A stretch of DNA of 62,587 nucleotides from DASRDU01 sp035560235 (GTDB lineage Bacteria > Acidobacteriota > Blastocatellia > RBC074): positions 1 through 62,587 of the forward strand of contig DATMAG010000075.1 of assembly GCA_035560235.1 (NCBI GenBank), written 5' to 3'. Under the pieces are notes generated by a model. That model made no database searches. It saw only the letters and a program-made list of their open reading frames with translations, and was not told the origin of the DNA. This document shows, one piece after another, positions 39,791 to 48,748 of this stretch (the stretch's first letter is position 1; each line of letters starts with the position of its first letter). The position numbers and the translations under genes are program-made.

Positions 39791-41074
39791 ATGAGAAAGC
39801 TTTCCGTCATGGCGTCGGTCTGGATTCTGCTGGCCGGACTGAACCTTCAGCTTTTGGCGCAGCAGGCGGCTTCCCGGACTGTGGCCATCAGATGCGGTCG
39901 GCTGATTGATGTGCGCACCGGCAATGCGATCAGTAACGCAGTGATTCTGGTCGAAGGCGAACGCATTGCTGCAGTCGGCGCAAATCTGACGGTGCCCGCG
40001 AATGCTGAAGTGATTGATCTGAGCCGCTACACGGTGCTGCCCGGGCTGATTGACTGCCACACGCATCTGACGGGCGACCCTGACAAGGTGGCTGACTCGC
40101 TGCGACTTTCAGTTCCGCGCCAGACACTGATCGGCGCAAAGAATGCGCGGCGCACGCTCGAAGCCGGATTTACTACCGTGCGCAACGTCGGCGCGCCGGG
40201 CTATGCCGACATCGCGCTGCGCGATGCGATCAATGCCGGTGAAGTGCCGGGGCCGCGCATTCTCGCTTCCGGCCCGGCGCTCGGCATCACGGGCGGACAC
40301 TGCGACGAGAACATTCTGCCGCCCGAGTTTCATTACTCGGCTGAAGGCGTGGCCGACGGCGTGACTTCTGTCATGCAGAAGACGCGCGAGGTGATCAAAT
40401 ACGGCGCGGATGTCATCAAGTTCTGTTCGACCGGCGGCGTGCTTTCGTTCGGTGATGATCCGCGCACGTCGCAGTACACGCTCGATGAAATGAAGGCCAT
40501 CGTCAGCGAAGCGCACCGGCTGGGCCGCAAAGTCGCCGCGCATGCGCACGGCGGCGACGGCATCAAACTGGCCGTGCTGGCCGGAGTGGATTCCATCGAA
40601 CACGGGACATACATTGACGAAGAGGCCGTGAAGATGATGAAGGAGCGCGGGACGTATCTGGTGCCGACGCTCTATCTGGCCGACTGGTTTCTCGAAAATT
40701 ACGAGCGCCTGCGTGTGCCCGCGCCGCTCGTTGAAAAGGCGAAGGTCGTGATGCCCGCGATGAAACAGAACATTGCACGCGCCATTCAGCAGGGCGTGCC
40801 GGTCGCATTCGGGACTGATGCGGCGGTCTATCCGCACGGACTCAATGCCAGAGAACTGGCCGTGTATGTGCGAATGGGCATGACGCCTTTGCAGGCGCTT
40901 CAGACCGCCACGATTCACGCCGCAAGGCTGCTCGGCTGGGAAGATCGCGTCGGCACGCCTGAACCGGGTCGGTTCGCTGATCTGGTCGCGGTTGAAGGCG
41001 ATCCGCTGAAGGACGTGACCGAACTCGAACGCGTCAGGGTCGTCATCAAGGGCGGCGCAGTGGTGAAGAAATAA
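39791..41074 (+). CDS. Exported amidohydrolase (imidazolonepropionase-like)
   Basis: 427 residues from the ATG at 39791, with GGGAGGAAACC upstream. A signal peptide (about 1-24) precedes a metal-dependent hydrolase: LPGLIDCHTHLTG binds the metals, then HAHGG, VDSIEHGTYIDEEAV and FGTDAAVYPHG give the His and Asp ligands. It belongs to the amidohydrolase branch with Xaa-Pro dipeptidases and similar exported enzymes (carnosinase-like or prolidase-like). Substrate is probably a peptide or N-acyl amino acid. It is next to an M28 peptidase, which supports a role in extracellular peptide use. Confidence 0.88.
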   Translation: MRKLSVMASVWILLAGLNLQLLAQQAASRTVAIRCGRLIDVRTGNAISNAVILVEGERIAAVGANLTVPANAEVIDLSRYTVLPGLIDCHTHLTGDPDKVADSLRLSVPRQTLIGAKNARRTLEAGFTTVRNVGAPGYADIALRDAINAGEVPGPRILASGPALGITGGHCDENILPPEFHYSAEGVADGVTSVMQKTREVIKYGADVIKFCSTGGVLSFGDDPRTSQYTLDEMKAIVSEAHRLGRKVAAHAHGGDGIKLAVLAGVDSIEHGTYIDEEAVKMMKERGTYLVPTLYLADWFLENYERLRVPAPLVEKAKVVMPAMKQNIARAIQQGVPVAFGTDAAVYPHGLNARELAVYVRMGMTPLQALQTATIHAARLLGWEDRVGTPEPGRFADLVAVEGDPLKDVTELERVRVVIKGGAVVKK

Positions 41075-41181
41075 CAAAGTAGAGCAGCGCTGAGGCGCGA
41101 ATGCACGCGAATCAGCACGAATTGCCGGAGGCAGTCTGCAGGCATTCGCGTACAGCCGCGCCAAATATTTCAGAACAGATA

Positions 41182-42207
41182 ATGACGACACTCGATGAAA
41201 TGCCCCGGTCAGGGGCCGGTCGCAGGAAACGGCGGATGCTGCTGCTGATTGCCACCATCACCATGCTCGGACTGCTCGGCGCGCTGTGGCTGTGGCTGAC
41301 TCAGCCGCTGCTCGTTCGGGGACAGAGTGTTTCACCTTCGGCTGAGGTTTCGGCAAAGACTCTGAGGTTTTATGTCGAGATGCTGACCGACCATTTAAGC
41401 CCGCGCGATTACACGCATCCTGAAAATCTGGATCTCGCGGCGGCGTGGCTGCGCGAAAAGTTCACGGCCTTTCACGGGCGCGCGCAGATGCAGAAGTACG
41501 ACGTGAGCGGCAGAACTTATCGCAACGTCACCGCGCTGTTCGGGCCGGAAACAAAAGAGCGCGTCATCATCGGCGCACATTACGACACCTGTCAGCCGTA
41601 TCCCGGCGCGGATGACAACGCGAGCGGCGTGGCGGGCCTGCTCGCGCTGGCTGAACTGCTCGGCAGAACCGAACTGTCGCGGCAGGTTGAACTGGTCGCT
41701 TACACGCTCGAAGAGCCGCCGTTTTTTCGCAGCGAATATATGGGCAGCGCCATTCACGCCCGCGCGCTTCGGGAGCAGGGTATTGAAGTGCGGGCCATGC
41801 TGTCGCTTGAAATGATCGGATATTTTTCTGATGCGCCGGACAGTCAGGAGTTTCCGAACCGGGTGCTCAGGCTCTTCTATCCGTCGCAGGGCAATTTTAT
41901 TGCGGTGGTCGGCAACTTCGGGCAGGCGAAACTTGTGCGTCAGGTGAAGCGGGCGATGCGAGAGACGGGCGCGATTCCGGTTTATTCAATCAACGCGCCG
42001 GGCCGGGTGCCGGGCGTGGATTTTTCGGATCATCTGAATTACCAGGAGCAGGGCTGGCCGGCAGTGATGATTACGGACACAGCCTTTTACCGCAACAAAA
42101 ACTACCACACGGCGCAGGACACGCCCGATCAGCTTGATTACCAGCGTATGGCAATGGTAGTTAAGAGTGTGTACGCGGCAGTCCTGAAGATTGCACAGGC
42201 TGACTGA
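41182..42207 (+). CDS. M28 family peptidase, membrane-anchored
   Basis: 341 residues from the ATG at 41182; an upstream ATG at 41101 lacks a typical start context. An N-terminal membrane helix (RMLLLIATITMLGLLGALWL) anchors it facing the periplasm. Zinc ligands of M28 aminopeptidases are visible: HYD in IIGAHYDTCQ, GADDNASGVA, the catalytic/ligand Glu pair in YTLEEPPFF, and DHLNYQ near the end. It likely removes amino acids from peptides. Confidence 0.85.
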   Translation: MTTLDEMPRSGAGRRKRRMLLLIATITMLGLLGALWLWLTQPLLVRGQSVSPSAEVSAKTLRFYVEMLTDHLSPRDYTHPENLDLAAAWLREKFTAFHGRAQMQKYDVSGRTYRNVTALFGPETKERVIIGAHYDTCQPYPGADDNASGVAGLLALAELLGRTELSRQVELVAYTLEEPPFFRSEYMGSAIHARALREQGIEVRAMLSLEMIGYFSDAPDSQEFPNRVLRLFYPSQGNFIAVVGNFGQAKLVRQVKRAMRETGAIPVYSINAPGRVPGVDFSDHLNYQEQGWPAVMITDTAFYRNKNYHTAQDTPDQLDYQRMAMVVKSVYAAVLKIAQAD

Positions 42208-42258
42208 ACGCTCGTGCGAGTCTTCAAACACAACCATCAAACCAGGGGAGGATGACAA

Positions 42259-42828
42259 ATGCTTGGAAAGGCAACAGGCCTGCTGATGCTCCTGTCGCTG
42301 CTCGCCGCCGTCGCGCTGGCACAGCAGCCGCAGCAGCAGCCCGGCGGCATGGCTCCGCCAAAAACGCATCTGAAGGTCGGTGACAAGGCGCCCGACTTCA
42401 CGCTCACGGGCACGGACGGAAAGGAAGTGAAGCTGAGTAAATTCAGGGGCAAAAAAGTGGTCGTCCTGGCTTTTTATCCGAAAGCCTTCACCAGTGGCTG
42501 AACGAAGGAGATGAAGGCATATCAGGCTGATATTGCCAAATTCGAAGCCACCGGAGCGCAGGTCTACGGCATCAGCACCGATGATCTGGAAACCAACAAA
42601 AAATTTGCCACTGAGCTGAACCTCTCCTTCCCGCTGCTCAGCGACACGGAAAAGAAAGTCTCGAAGGATTACGGCATCCTCAACGAGAAGGCCGGATTCG
42701 CCATGCGTTACACCTTCGTGGTGGACAAGAAGGGCGTCATCCAGCACATCGAAGAGAGCGCCGCGGCCATCGCGCACGAAGGCGCGCTCAATGCGTGCAG
42801 CGTCCACGGCAACAAGAAGAAAGCGTAA
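42259..42828 (+). CDS. Exported peroxiredoxin with in-frame TGA at the peroxidatic position (probable selenoprotein)
   Basis: 189 residues if TGA at 42499-42501 is read as selenocysteine. Residues 1-22 form a signal peptide ending LAAVALAQ. GDKAPDFTLTGTDGKEVKLS opens an AhpC/TSA-type peroxiredoxin. The active-site motif is P-K-A-F-T-S-G-(TGA)-T-K-E-M, exactly P-x3-T-x2-C with the catalytic Cys replaced. The catalytic Arg lies in MRYTFVV. The downstream part (42502-42828) is intact, in frame and strongly conserved in character. A later Cys in LNACSVHG could be the resolving residue. A hairpin at 42516-42537 fits a bacterial SECIS. GGGGAGGATGACAA gives a good ribosome-binding site. Recent mutation or sequencing error is the alternative, but the motif and hairpin argue against it. 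Confidence 0.8.
42516..42537 (+). promoter_or_regulatory. SECIS-like hairpin
   Basis: GGCA-TATCA (42516-42524) pairs with TGATA-TGCC (42528-42537) in nine base pairs, with one bulged T (42533) and a GGC apical loop. The loop is 23 bases after the TGA, inside the usual bacterial window of about 16-37. A G in the first two loop positions and a bulged U are features of bacterial SECIS elements that bind SelB. Confidence 0.65.
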
Positions 42829-42854
42829 TTCCAGCAGCACTCAGAGCGTGTTCC

Positions 42855-42882
42855 GGAGTGCGGCGAGTTCTCGCCGCACTCC
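42855..42882. terminator. GC-rich hairpin between convergent genes
   Basis: GGAGTGCGGCGAG-TT-CTCGCCGCACTCC, a perfect 13-bp stem between the peroxiredoxin and the convergent S9 peptidase gene. It has no T-run but could block transcription or decay from both sides. Confidence 0.5.
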
Positions 42883-42919
42883 ACACTCCGGCTGTTCCGG
42901 ATCAGCCCTGACCAATTGC

Positions 42920-45900
42920 TTACAGCCCTGACTTTCGCAGCGGTCGCCCGGCCAGCGCGCCGTTGTACTTTCCATCCTCGACTGCGAGTCTGCCGTTGAC
43001 GATCACGTACTTCATCCCTTCAGCGAGCAGTTCCGGCTGTTCGTAAGTCGCGCGGTCGCGAATCGTCTTTTCATCAAAGATCACGACATCGGCAAAGTAT
43101 CCCGGCGCGATTCTGCCGCGTTCAGCGAGGCCGAAGGTTTCTGCGACCATTGCACTCGATGAACGAATCGCAAACGGCAGCGTGATGATCTTCCTTTCGT
43201 AAACATACTCGCGCAGCTTGCGCGGGTATGTGCCGTATTTGCGCGGGTGGCCGCTGCTGCCGTCGCTGCCGGTCATGACCCAGCTCTGGCGCATGAAGTT
43301 CTCAATGTCCTGCTCACTCATATTGAAAGACGCCACGCCCGCGCCGCCCGCTTTGATGATTTCAAGCGCGGCTTCAACCGGAGTTTTGTGCCACTGCTTT
43401 GAGAGCGCGCCAAGCGTTTTGCCCACCCATTCGCGGTTGCGCGCGCTGGTGATGAGCAGCGATTCCGGCCCGCCGCGCCGTTTCAGACTGGCTTCCATTT
43501 CAGCGATGAGTCTCGGGCGCACTGCCGGATCGTCAATGCGTTTGAGCAGTTCCTTAGTACCGCCGACTTCGGCCCAGCGCGGCAGCAGCGAGGCGCCGAT
43601 GCTTGTGCCTGATGCGGTGTATGGATACTGATTCGCCGTGACTTTGATGCCTTCGCGCTGCGCCTGTTCGACCAGCGCGATCACGTCCCTGCTCTGGCCC
43701 TGGACATCTGGGCCGAGCGCCTTGATGTGCGAAATGTGAACGGGAATGTGCGCTTCGCGTCCGATGCGGATGGTTTCTCTGATCGAACCGAGCAGACCGA
43801 TGGTGTACGAACTTTCATCGCGTATGTGTGAATCGTACAAGCCGCCCTTTGCGGCGGCGACTTTGGCGAGTTCGATTATCTCCTCAGTCTTTGCATAACT
43901 GCCCGGCGCGTAATACAAGCCTGTCGAAAGGCCGAGCGCGCCTTCATCCATCGCGCGGCTGACCATTGCCTTCATCTGCTCAAGCTGTTCAGCGGTCGGT
44001 TCGGCATCCTTCATCCCAGGCACCTTGCCGCGCACAGTGCCGTGACCGACAAGGACTGCAGCGTTGGTGCCGATGCCGTCGCGCTGCCACTGACTGTAAA
44101 CCTCATTGACGTTGACCGGCCCCGCGCCGTCGTTGCCGGTGAAGACGGTCGTAACGCCCTGCATCAGATAATTGACATTGTTTTTGCGCTGCGGACTGCT
44201 GAGGTCTTCAAAAGCGTGCGTGTGCGGATCAATAAAACCGGGCGCGACGATAAGGCCGTCAGCATTGATCGTTCGTGCGGCTGATAACGAACTCTGCGCC
44301 GCATCACCGATAAAAACAATGCGGTCATCCTTAATGCCGATGTCTTTGGCCACCGGATCAGCGCCTGTGCCGTCAACGACGCGCCCGCCGCGAATCAGCA
44401 GGTCCAGCGATGAAGTCTGACCATTCGCTGCTTTGTTCTGCTTCAGATGACGATCAAGAAAATCAGCCGCCGCCCTGTAAATCTCGATCCAGTGGCGATG
44501 CAGCAGAAAGTCATGCACTTCGTCGGGATAAATGATCTGCTCAAACGGCACGCCGCGTTCGCGCAGCCGCACGGCGAGATCAACCGTCTGCGAAAACGCC
44601 ACGTTGCGGTCATCGTCGCCGTGAATGAAGAGCACCGGCGATTTCCATTTCTCGACCGCAGCGACGGGCGATGATTCAAACGCAATCCGCTGCGCGTCGC
44701 GGTTGCCGTAATCAATCCAGTTGGCATTTGAGAGCCGCGCCGACCAGTCGTGAACGCCGTGCAGGTCTACGCCCGCGGCAAACAGATCGGAGTTGCGCGC
44801 GAGCGCCATCGCCGTCAGATAACCGCCGTATGAACCTCCCCACATCCCGATGCGCGCCGGATCAATGTCAGACCGCGAGCGCAGGTAATGCGCGGCGGCG
44901 ACAATGTCCTGATATTCAGAAGCGCCGCGCGCGCCGCGCTGCCGCGCCTGCCTGAAATCGTGTCCGTAGCCGATGCCGCTGCGAAAGTTGACCGAGAGCA
45001 CCGCATAGCCCTTGTTCGCCAGCCACTGATTGAAGCCGTAAGCGTTGTGGTAGTAGTAAAGGTAATGCCAGCCGAGCAGCATCTGCCTGACCGGCCCGCC
45101 GTGCGCAAAGACCATTGCGGGCAGCTTCTCACCTGGCTTGGCATTCTTCGGCAGAAAAAGCTGACCGTGAATTTCAATGCCATCAGCGGCTCTGAAGATG
45201 ACCTGCTGAGGGCTGGTCAGCTTCCTGACCGGATACTCAGTCGGAAGCTGCGTCAGAACCCTGACATCCTTCAATGCGGCTTTCAATTCGCTGACATCGC
45301 TGACACCTTCATGCAGATCGGACAGAGCTGGCATTGCCGGAATATCTGCTGATGAAATCAGGAAGGCCAGCTTCTTTCCGTCGCCGGTTATGGCCGGACT
45401 CCATTGAATGCTGTCACCGCTGGTAACAATCTTCGGTTCGCCGCCCGTCGTTGGGACGCGCCACAAGTGTCTTCGATCAATGTCCCTGTAGTTTGACGAG
45501 AAGACAATTGAACGCCGGTCAGGCGTCATCGCCATGTGTTCGACTTCGCTGCCGGTCGGAGTCAGCGCGATGACTTCGCCGCCGTTCGCAGGCATTGAAT
45601 ACAGCCGCAGCCAGCCGTCAGTTTCTGAAGCGAAGATCAGCCGGTCTTCGCTGTTCGCACCCCTGCCCCACTGCAACACATTCTCGCCGGGATAGCGGGG
45701 CAGCGAATCGCGCAGGCCCTTGCCGCTGTGCCAGACTTCTCTGGCCTGACCTGTCGCGGCATCAGCGACCAGAATCGCCCAGGGATCAGGAATGTCTTCG
45801 GAGATCGGGCGCGGCCTCAGACCACGCGCAGGCTGGCGAATGAAGGCCAGTTGTCTGCCGTCCGGCGACCAGCGCGGGAAGGCGTCGCGGTCAATCGAAG

Positions 45901-46582
45901 GCGCAATCCACCGAATTGTTTTTGTGGTCGTGTCGTAAACGCCAATCAGACTGTGCGTGCTGCGACGGCTGACGAAAGCGACTTTCTTTCCGTCGGGCGA
46001 CCACTGCGGCGATTCGTTGCTGCCGCGCGCGATAAAGAGAGGCTGCGGCTTCGCCGTGCCGCTGATTGAAACGACGTGAATCTGATTGTCTTTGATGAAG
46101 GCGACCTGATCGCTGACGGTTGAGACTTTCGGATCGCTGCCTTCACCGAGCATCTTCACGCGGCCCGTGTCGGCGTCAACGGCATACACTGCCTGCACCG
46201 CCGGGTCGGCATTGCTCGTCGGATTCGGAATTTCACCCGCCGAGTTCGGATCGCCGCCGCGCACGTAAACGACAAACTTACCGTCGTGCGTGAAACTGAG
46301 TTGTGTGATCTCCTGCCCGTCGTCGCTGTTGTACTGCGTCAGTTGCCGGGCCTTGAAATCAGGGCCTTCGGCAAACCAGACGTTGCGTTTGCCCTGATGA
46401 TTGAAGGTCCAGGCAAGGCGCTCGCCTTTGGGCGCAGCGACCAGATTTTCAGGGAAGGGCGCGCTCAGCACCTGTTCGATGGTGAAACCGTCGCTGGTCT
46501 GACCGGGCGAGGTGAATGAAACGCTCAGACCGCAGAGCAGCAGCAGACTCAGAGTAATGAGGGCAGGGCGCAGGGCTTTCAT
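42920..46582 (-). CDS. Fusion of S9 prolyl-oligopeptidase-type peptidase and N-acyl-D-amino-acid deacylase
   Basis: 1220 residues from the ATG at 46582 (AAGGAGAAG upstream; signal peptide 1-27). Residues 30-430 are a PD40/beta-propeller region with repeated SPDGKKVAF-type blades. Residues about 480-705 are an S9 alpha/beta hydrolase: Ser in GMWGGSYGGYLT, Asp in HGDDDRNVAF, His in DEVHDFLLH. Residues 726-1220 are a D-aminoacylase-type amidohydrolase: DLLIRGGRVVDGTGADP, then GFIDPHTHAFED, later HISHIKALG and TGSDGSSGHPRKYGTYPRKL. Together it could cut peptides and then deacylate N-acyl-D-amino acids outside the cytoplasm. The junction is short and fully in frame, so it is a real fusion and not two genes. 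Confidence 0.88.
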   Translation of the reverse strand: MKALRPALITLSLLLLCGLSVSFTSPGQTSDGFTIEQVLSAPFPENLVAAPKGERLAWTFNHQGKRNVWFAEGPDFKARQLTQYNSDDGQEITQLSFTHDGKFVVYVRGGDPNSAGEIPNPTSNADPAVQAVYAVDADTGRVKMLGEGSDPKVSTVSDQVAFIKDNQIHVVSISGTAKPQPLFIARGSNESPQWSPDGKKVAFVSRRSTHSLIGVYDTTTKTIRWIAPSIDRDAFPRWSPDGRQLAFIRQPARGLRPRPISEDIPDPWAILVADAATGQAREVWHSGKGLRDSLPRYPGENVLQWGRGANSEDRLIFASETDGWLRLYSMPANGGEVIALTPTGSEVEHMAMTPDRRSIVFSSNYRDIDRRHLWRVPTTGGEPKIVTSGDSIQWSPAITGDGKKLAFLISSADIPAMPALSDLHEGVSDVSELKAALKDVRVLTQLPTEYPVRKLTSPQQVIFRAADGIEIHGQLFLPKNAKPGEKLPAMVFAHGGPVRQMLLGWHYLYYYHNAYGFNQWLANKGYAVLSVNFRSGIGYGHDFRQARQRGARGASEYQDIVAAAHYLRSRSDIDPARIGMWGGSYGGYLTAMALARNSDLFAAGVDLHGVHDWSARLSNANWIDYGNRDAQRIAFESSPVAAVEKWKSPVLFIHGDDDRNVAFSQTVDLAVRLRERGVPFEQIIYPDEVHDFLLHRHWIEIYRAAADFLDRHLKQNKAANGQTSSLDLLIRGGRVVDGTGADPVAKDIGIKDDRIVFIGDAAQSSLSAARTINADGLIVAPGFIDPHTHAFEDLSSPQRKNNVNYLMQGVTTVFTGNDGAGPVNVNEVYSQWQRDGIGTNAAVLVGHGTVRGKVPGMKDAEPTAEQLEQMKAMVSRAMDEGALGLSTGLYYAPGSYAKTEEIIELAKVAAAKGGLYDSHIRDESSYTIGLLGSIRETIRIGREAHIPVHISHIKALGPDVQGQSRDVIALVEQAQREGIKVTANQYPYTASGTSIGASLLPRWAEVGGTKELLKRIDDPAVRPRLIAEMEASLKRRGGPESLLITSARNREWVGKTLGALSKQWHKTPVEAALEIIKAGGAGVASFNMSEQDIENFMRQSWVMTGSDGSSGHPRKYGTYPRKLREYVYERKIITLPFAIRSSSAMVAETFGLAERGRIAPGYFADVVIFDEKTIRDRATYEQPELLAEGMKYVIVNGRLAVEDGKYNGALAGRPLRKSGL

Positions 46583-46689
46583 CGGAAGCTTCTCCTTCGG
46601 GTTGAAGTCATGACAACGGTTGGCGCGGATACGATAAGACAGAGAACCGGACTGTGACAACACTGCTGGCGGAAGCCTCAGACCGGAAA

Positions 46690-46695
46690 TATAAT
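46690..46695 (+). promoter_or_regulatory. -10 box for Uma2 gene
   Basis: TATAAT 27 bases upstream of the ATG at 46722; no strong -35. The Shine-Dalgarno GGGAGGAAA follows. The divergent S9 gene has TTGTCA and TTATCG about 17 bases apart on the other strand in the same gap. Confidence 0.45.
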
Positions 46696-46721
46696 CCGCC
46701 GCGGACGGGAGGAAATTTTGT

Positions 46722-47468
46722 ATGGCATTACCCAAATCCGTTGCTGATGAGTTGCACCTGCCGCAGGCACAGACTGACCTGATAGTTGTCAAACTGCCGC
46801 CACTGGATAACGGCGACCGTCTGACGCGCGAGGAATTTGAGCGGCGCTATCACGCGATGCCGCTTCTGAAAAAGGCGGAACTGATCGAGGGAATCGTTTA
46901 TATGCCATTGCCCGTTCACTTCAAGACACACGGCAGTCCGCATGGCTATCTGATCACCTGGGCATTTGTTTACGCCACCTCAACCTTCGGCGTTCTGGCC
47001 GGAGATAATGTGACTGTAAGACTTGACGAGAAGAATGAGCCGCAGCCTGATGTGACACTCCTGCTGGATCGGGCAGCAGGCGGTCAGGCGTGGATCAGTC
47101 GGGATGATTTTGTTGAAGGCGCTCCTGAACTGGTGGCCGAAGTTGCCACCAGCAGCGCCTCCTATGATTTGCACGTCAAACTGCCGGTTTATCAGCGGCA
47201 TCGGGTGCGCGAATACATTGTCTGGCGCGTTTATGACGCGGAACTGGACTGGTTTGAGTTGAAAGGCGGGAAGCACGTGCGCCTGCGGCCCGGCGCAAAG
47301 GGCGTGATTCGCAGCCGCGTTTTTCCCGGTCTGTGGCTTGATGTCAAAGCACTGCTCAAAGGCGATCTGGCCCGTGTGCTGGCCGTTTTGCAGGAAGGTC
47401 TGGCCTCAGGGGAACACGCGGCTTTCGTCAAACGCCTGACGAAGAAAGCCGGATTGAAGAAAGCCTGA
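46722..47468 (+). CDS. Uma2 family (DUF820) putative restriction-fold nuclease
   Basis: 248 residues. The Uma2 core is visible: LTREEFERRYHAMPLLKKAE followed by LIEGIVYMPLPVHFKTHGSP, NVTVRLDEKNEPQPDVTLLL, and PELVAEVATSSASYDLHVKL with the E-x-K-type metal centre, then YQRHRVREYIVWRVYD. The fold is PD-(D/E)XK-like. Biological role unknown; copies are numerous in cyanobacteria and Blastocatellia. A Lys-rich C-terminus follows. Confidence 0.85.
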   Translation: MALPKSVADELHLPQAQTDLIVVKLPPLDNGDRLTREEFERRYHAMPLLKKAELIEGIVYMPLPVHFKTHGSPHGYLITWAFVYATSTFGVLAGDNVTVRLDEKNEPQPDVTLLLDRAAGGQAWISRDDFVEGAPELVAEVATSSASYDLHVKLPVYQRHRVREYIVWRVYDAELDWFELKGGKHVRLRPGAKGVIRSRVFPGLWLDVKALLKGDLARVLAVLQEGLASGEHAAFVKRLTKKAGLKKA

Positions 47469-47493
47469 TCTCAGCCCGATTCCTGTCATTCCC

Positions 47494-48288
47494 TCACAAT
47501 CTGCGCAAAAACGCCTGCGGGTTGTTCAGAAAGGCCCGCGTCAGCGAGACGTGTTCAGTCTCTTCCCAGGCGATTTCGCTGACCGGGTGCGCGTCGAAAC
47601 TGAGAATCACAGCTTCAGGCAGAGCCATCAGAATCGGGGAATGCGTGGCGATGATGAACTGCGCATCCTCAGCGACCATTTCCTTCAGCATCGCCAGCAA
47701 TGCCAGTTGCCTTTGCGGTGAAAGCGGCGCTTCGGGTTCGTCGAGCAGGTAGAGGCCACCGGGAACGAAGCGCGACTGAAAGAGCTTCAGAAAACTTTCG
47801 CCGTGCGAACTGGCGTCCGGATTCTCGCCGTATCTTTCAATCAGAGCCTGCCGCTGACTGAGGGCTGCGCCTTTGGCCAGGCCGAGCGCGTAACCGGAAT
47901 AGTCCTGCTCAAAATCTTCAGCCATCTTTTCAAAATCCTGAACGGCCTGGTGCATTCTTTTCGCAAAACCAAAGAAGTCCTCCGCCCGTAAGAAGAAACC
48001 GAGTCGGGTTTTATGCTGCCACGAAAATTTCAGTTGTCTGCCGAGCCGCCGGGCCGGATGCAGCGAGTTGTCGCGTTCGAGATCATCCGACCCGACCGCG
48101 ACTGAACCGGTTCCGGCAGCGATGGCTTCAAGCAGCGTGGATTTGCCGGAGCCGTTTTCACCGGCCAGAAACGTCACGGGCGAGCGAAACTCAAGCTCTC
48201 TGAAATGCCTGATGAGCGGAAGATTGAACGGATAATCCGCCGAACTGCCGACGCCGGGTTTGCGGCTGACTGATTTCAGGTGAATCAC
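47494..48288 (-). CDS. ABC-type AAA family ATPase
   Basis: 264 residues. Walker A is GENGSGKST (44-52), Walker B is YLLDEPEAPLS, and the switch is IATHSPILMALPEA. No membrane segments and no fused Toprim domain. Members of this stand-alone ATPase group often act with other genes in DNA-repair or defence contexts, but no partner is visible here. The adjacent Uma2 gene is convergent. An ordinary house-keeping or accessory ATPase is the safe call. Confidence 0.85.
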   Translation of the reverse strand: MIHLKSVSRKPGVGSSADYPFNLPLIRHFRELEFRSPVTFLAGENGSGKSTLLEAIAAGTGSVAVGSDDLERDNSLHPARRLGRQLKFSWQHKTRLGFFLRAEDFFGFAKRMHQAVQDFEKMAEDFEQDYSGYALGLAKGAALSQRQALIERYGENPDASSHGESFLKLFQSRFVPGGLYLLDEPEAPLSPQRQLALLAMLKEMVAEDAQFIIATHSPILMALPEAVILSFDAHPVSEIAWEETEHVSLTRAFLNNPQAFLRRL

Positions 48289-48523
48289 TGCGGCTCCGCT
48301 GATGATGGTTTCAGATTCAGAGAATGAGCGCAGAACTTTTATAAACGAATTTTTGACCGGCAGGCAACCGGATGATCAGGATGGCCCTCAAAGCGGGCAA
48401 AAAATAATCCTCAACGGGAATATTGACAGTCAGAGCTGTGATACAGACAGCACAGAGGATTTTCAGATCAAAGGGATGAGAACCTGCGCCGGAACAGCAG
48501 CGCAGACGAACAGGAAAACTTTT

Positions 48524-48727
48524 ATGAGTAAAGCCAGATTGATCAAACGCGACGAGGTTATCCAGCGGGAACAGCAGGTCAGAGTTGAACAGCCGAAACC
48601 GAAATCTCTGAACGAGACAGTCAGAAATGTCCGTGAAGTGATGATCAGCACCGGACGCCGGGCGACCGGAAAGCTCGATCCGCGAGCTGCCTTCGCCGCG
48701 CTTTTTGCCCAGCCTCAGACCAGCTGA
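48524..48727 (+). CDS. Small basic protein of unknown function
   Basis: 67 residues from the ATG at 48524; an upstream in-frame start at 48302 would give 141 residues with an unconvincing N-terminus. Basic and helical (KSLNETVRNVREVMISTGRR). ACAGGAAAA precedes the ATG. Not recognised. The 235 bases upstream hold no other clear gene. Confidence 0.4.
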   Translation: MSKARLIKRDEVIQREQQVRVEQPKPKSLNETVRNVREVMISTGRRATGKLDPRAAFAALFAQPQTS

Positions 48728-48748
48728 GGTCGAATATCAGATGAGTCC

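Noticed and set aside
40109..41191. 360-residue minus-strand reading frame
   Set aside because: Antisense shadow of the exported amidohydrolase, which has a signal peptide and metal-binding motifs.
42259..42501. Reading the peroxiredoxin as two separate short genes or a simple pseudogene
   Set aside because: The downstream half is intact and in frame, the TGA sits exactly at the catalytic residue and a SECIS-like hairpin follows.
47494..48288. Anti-phage defence island around the ATPase and Uma2 gene
   Set aside because: The ATPase has no recognisable partner, Uma2 is convergent and common in the genome type, and the neighbours are ordinary exported-protein genes.
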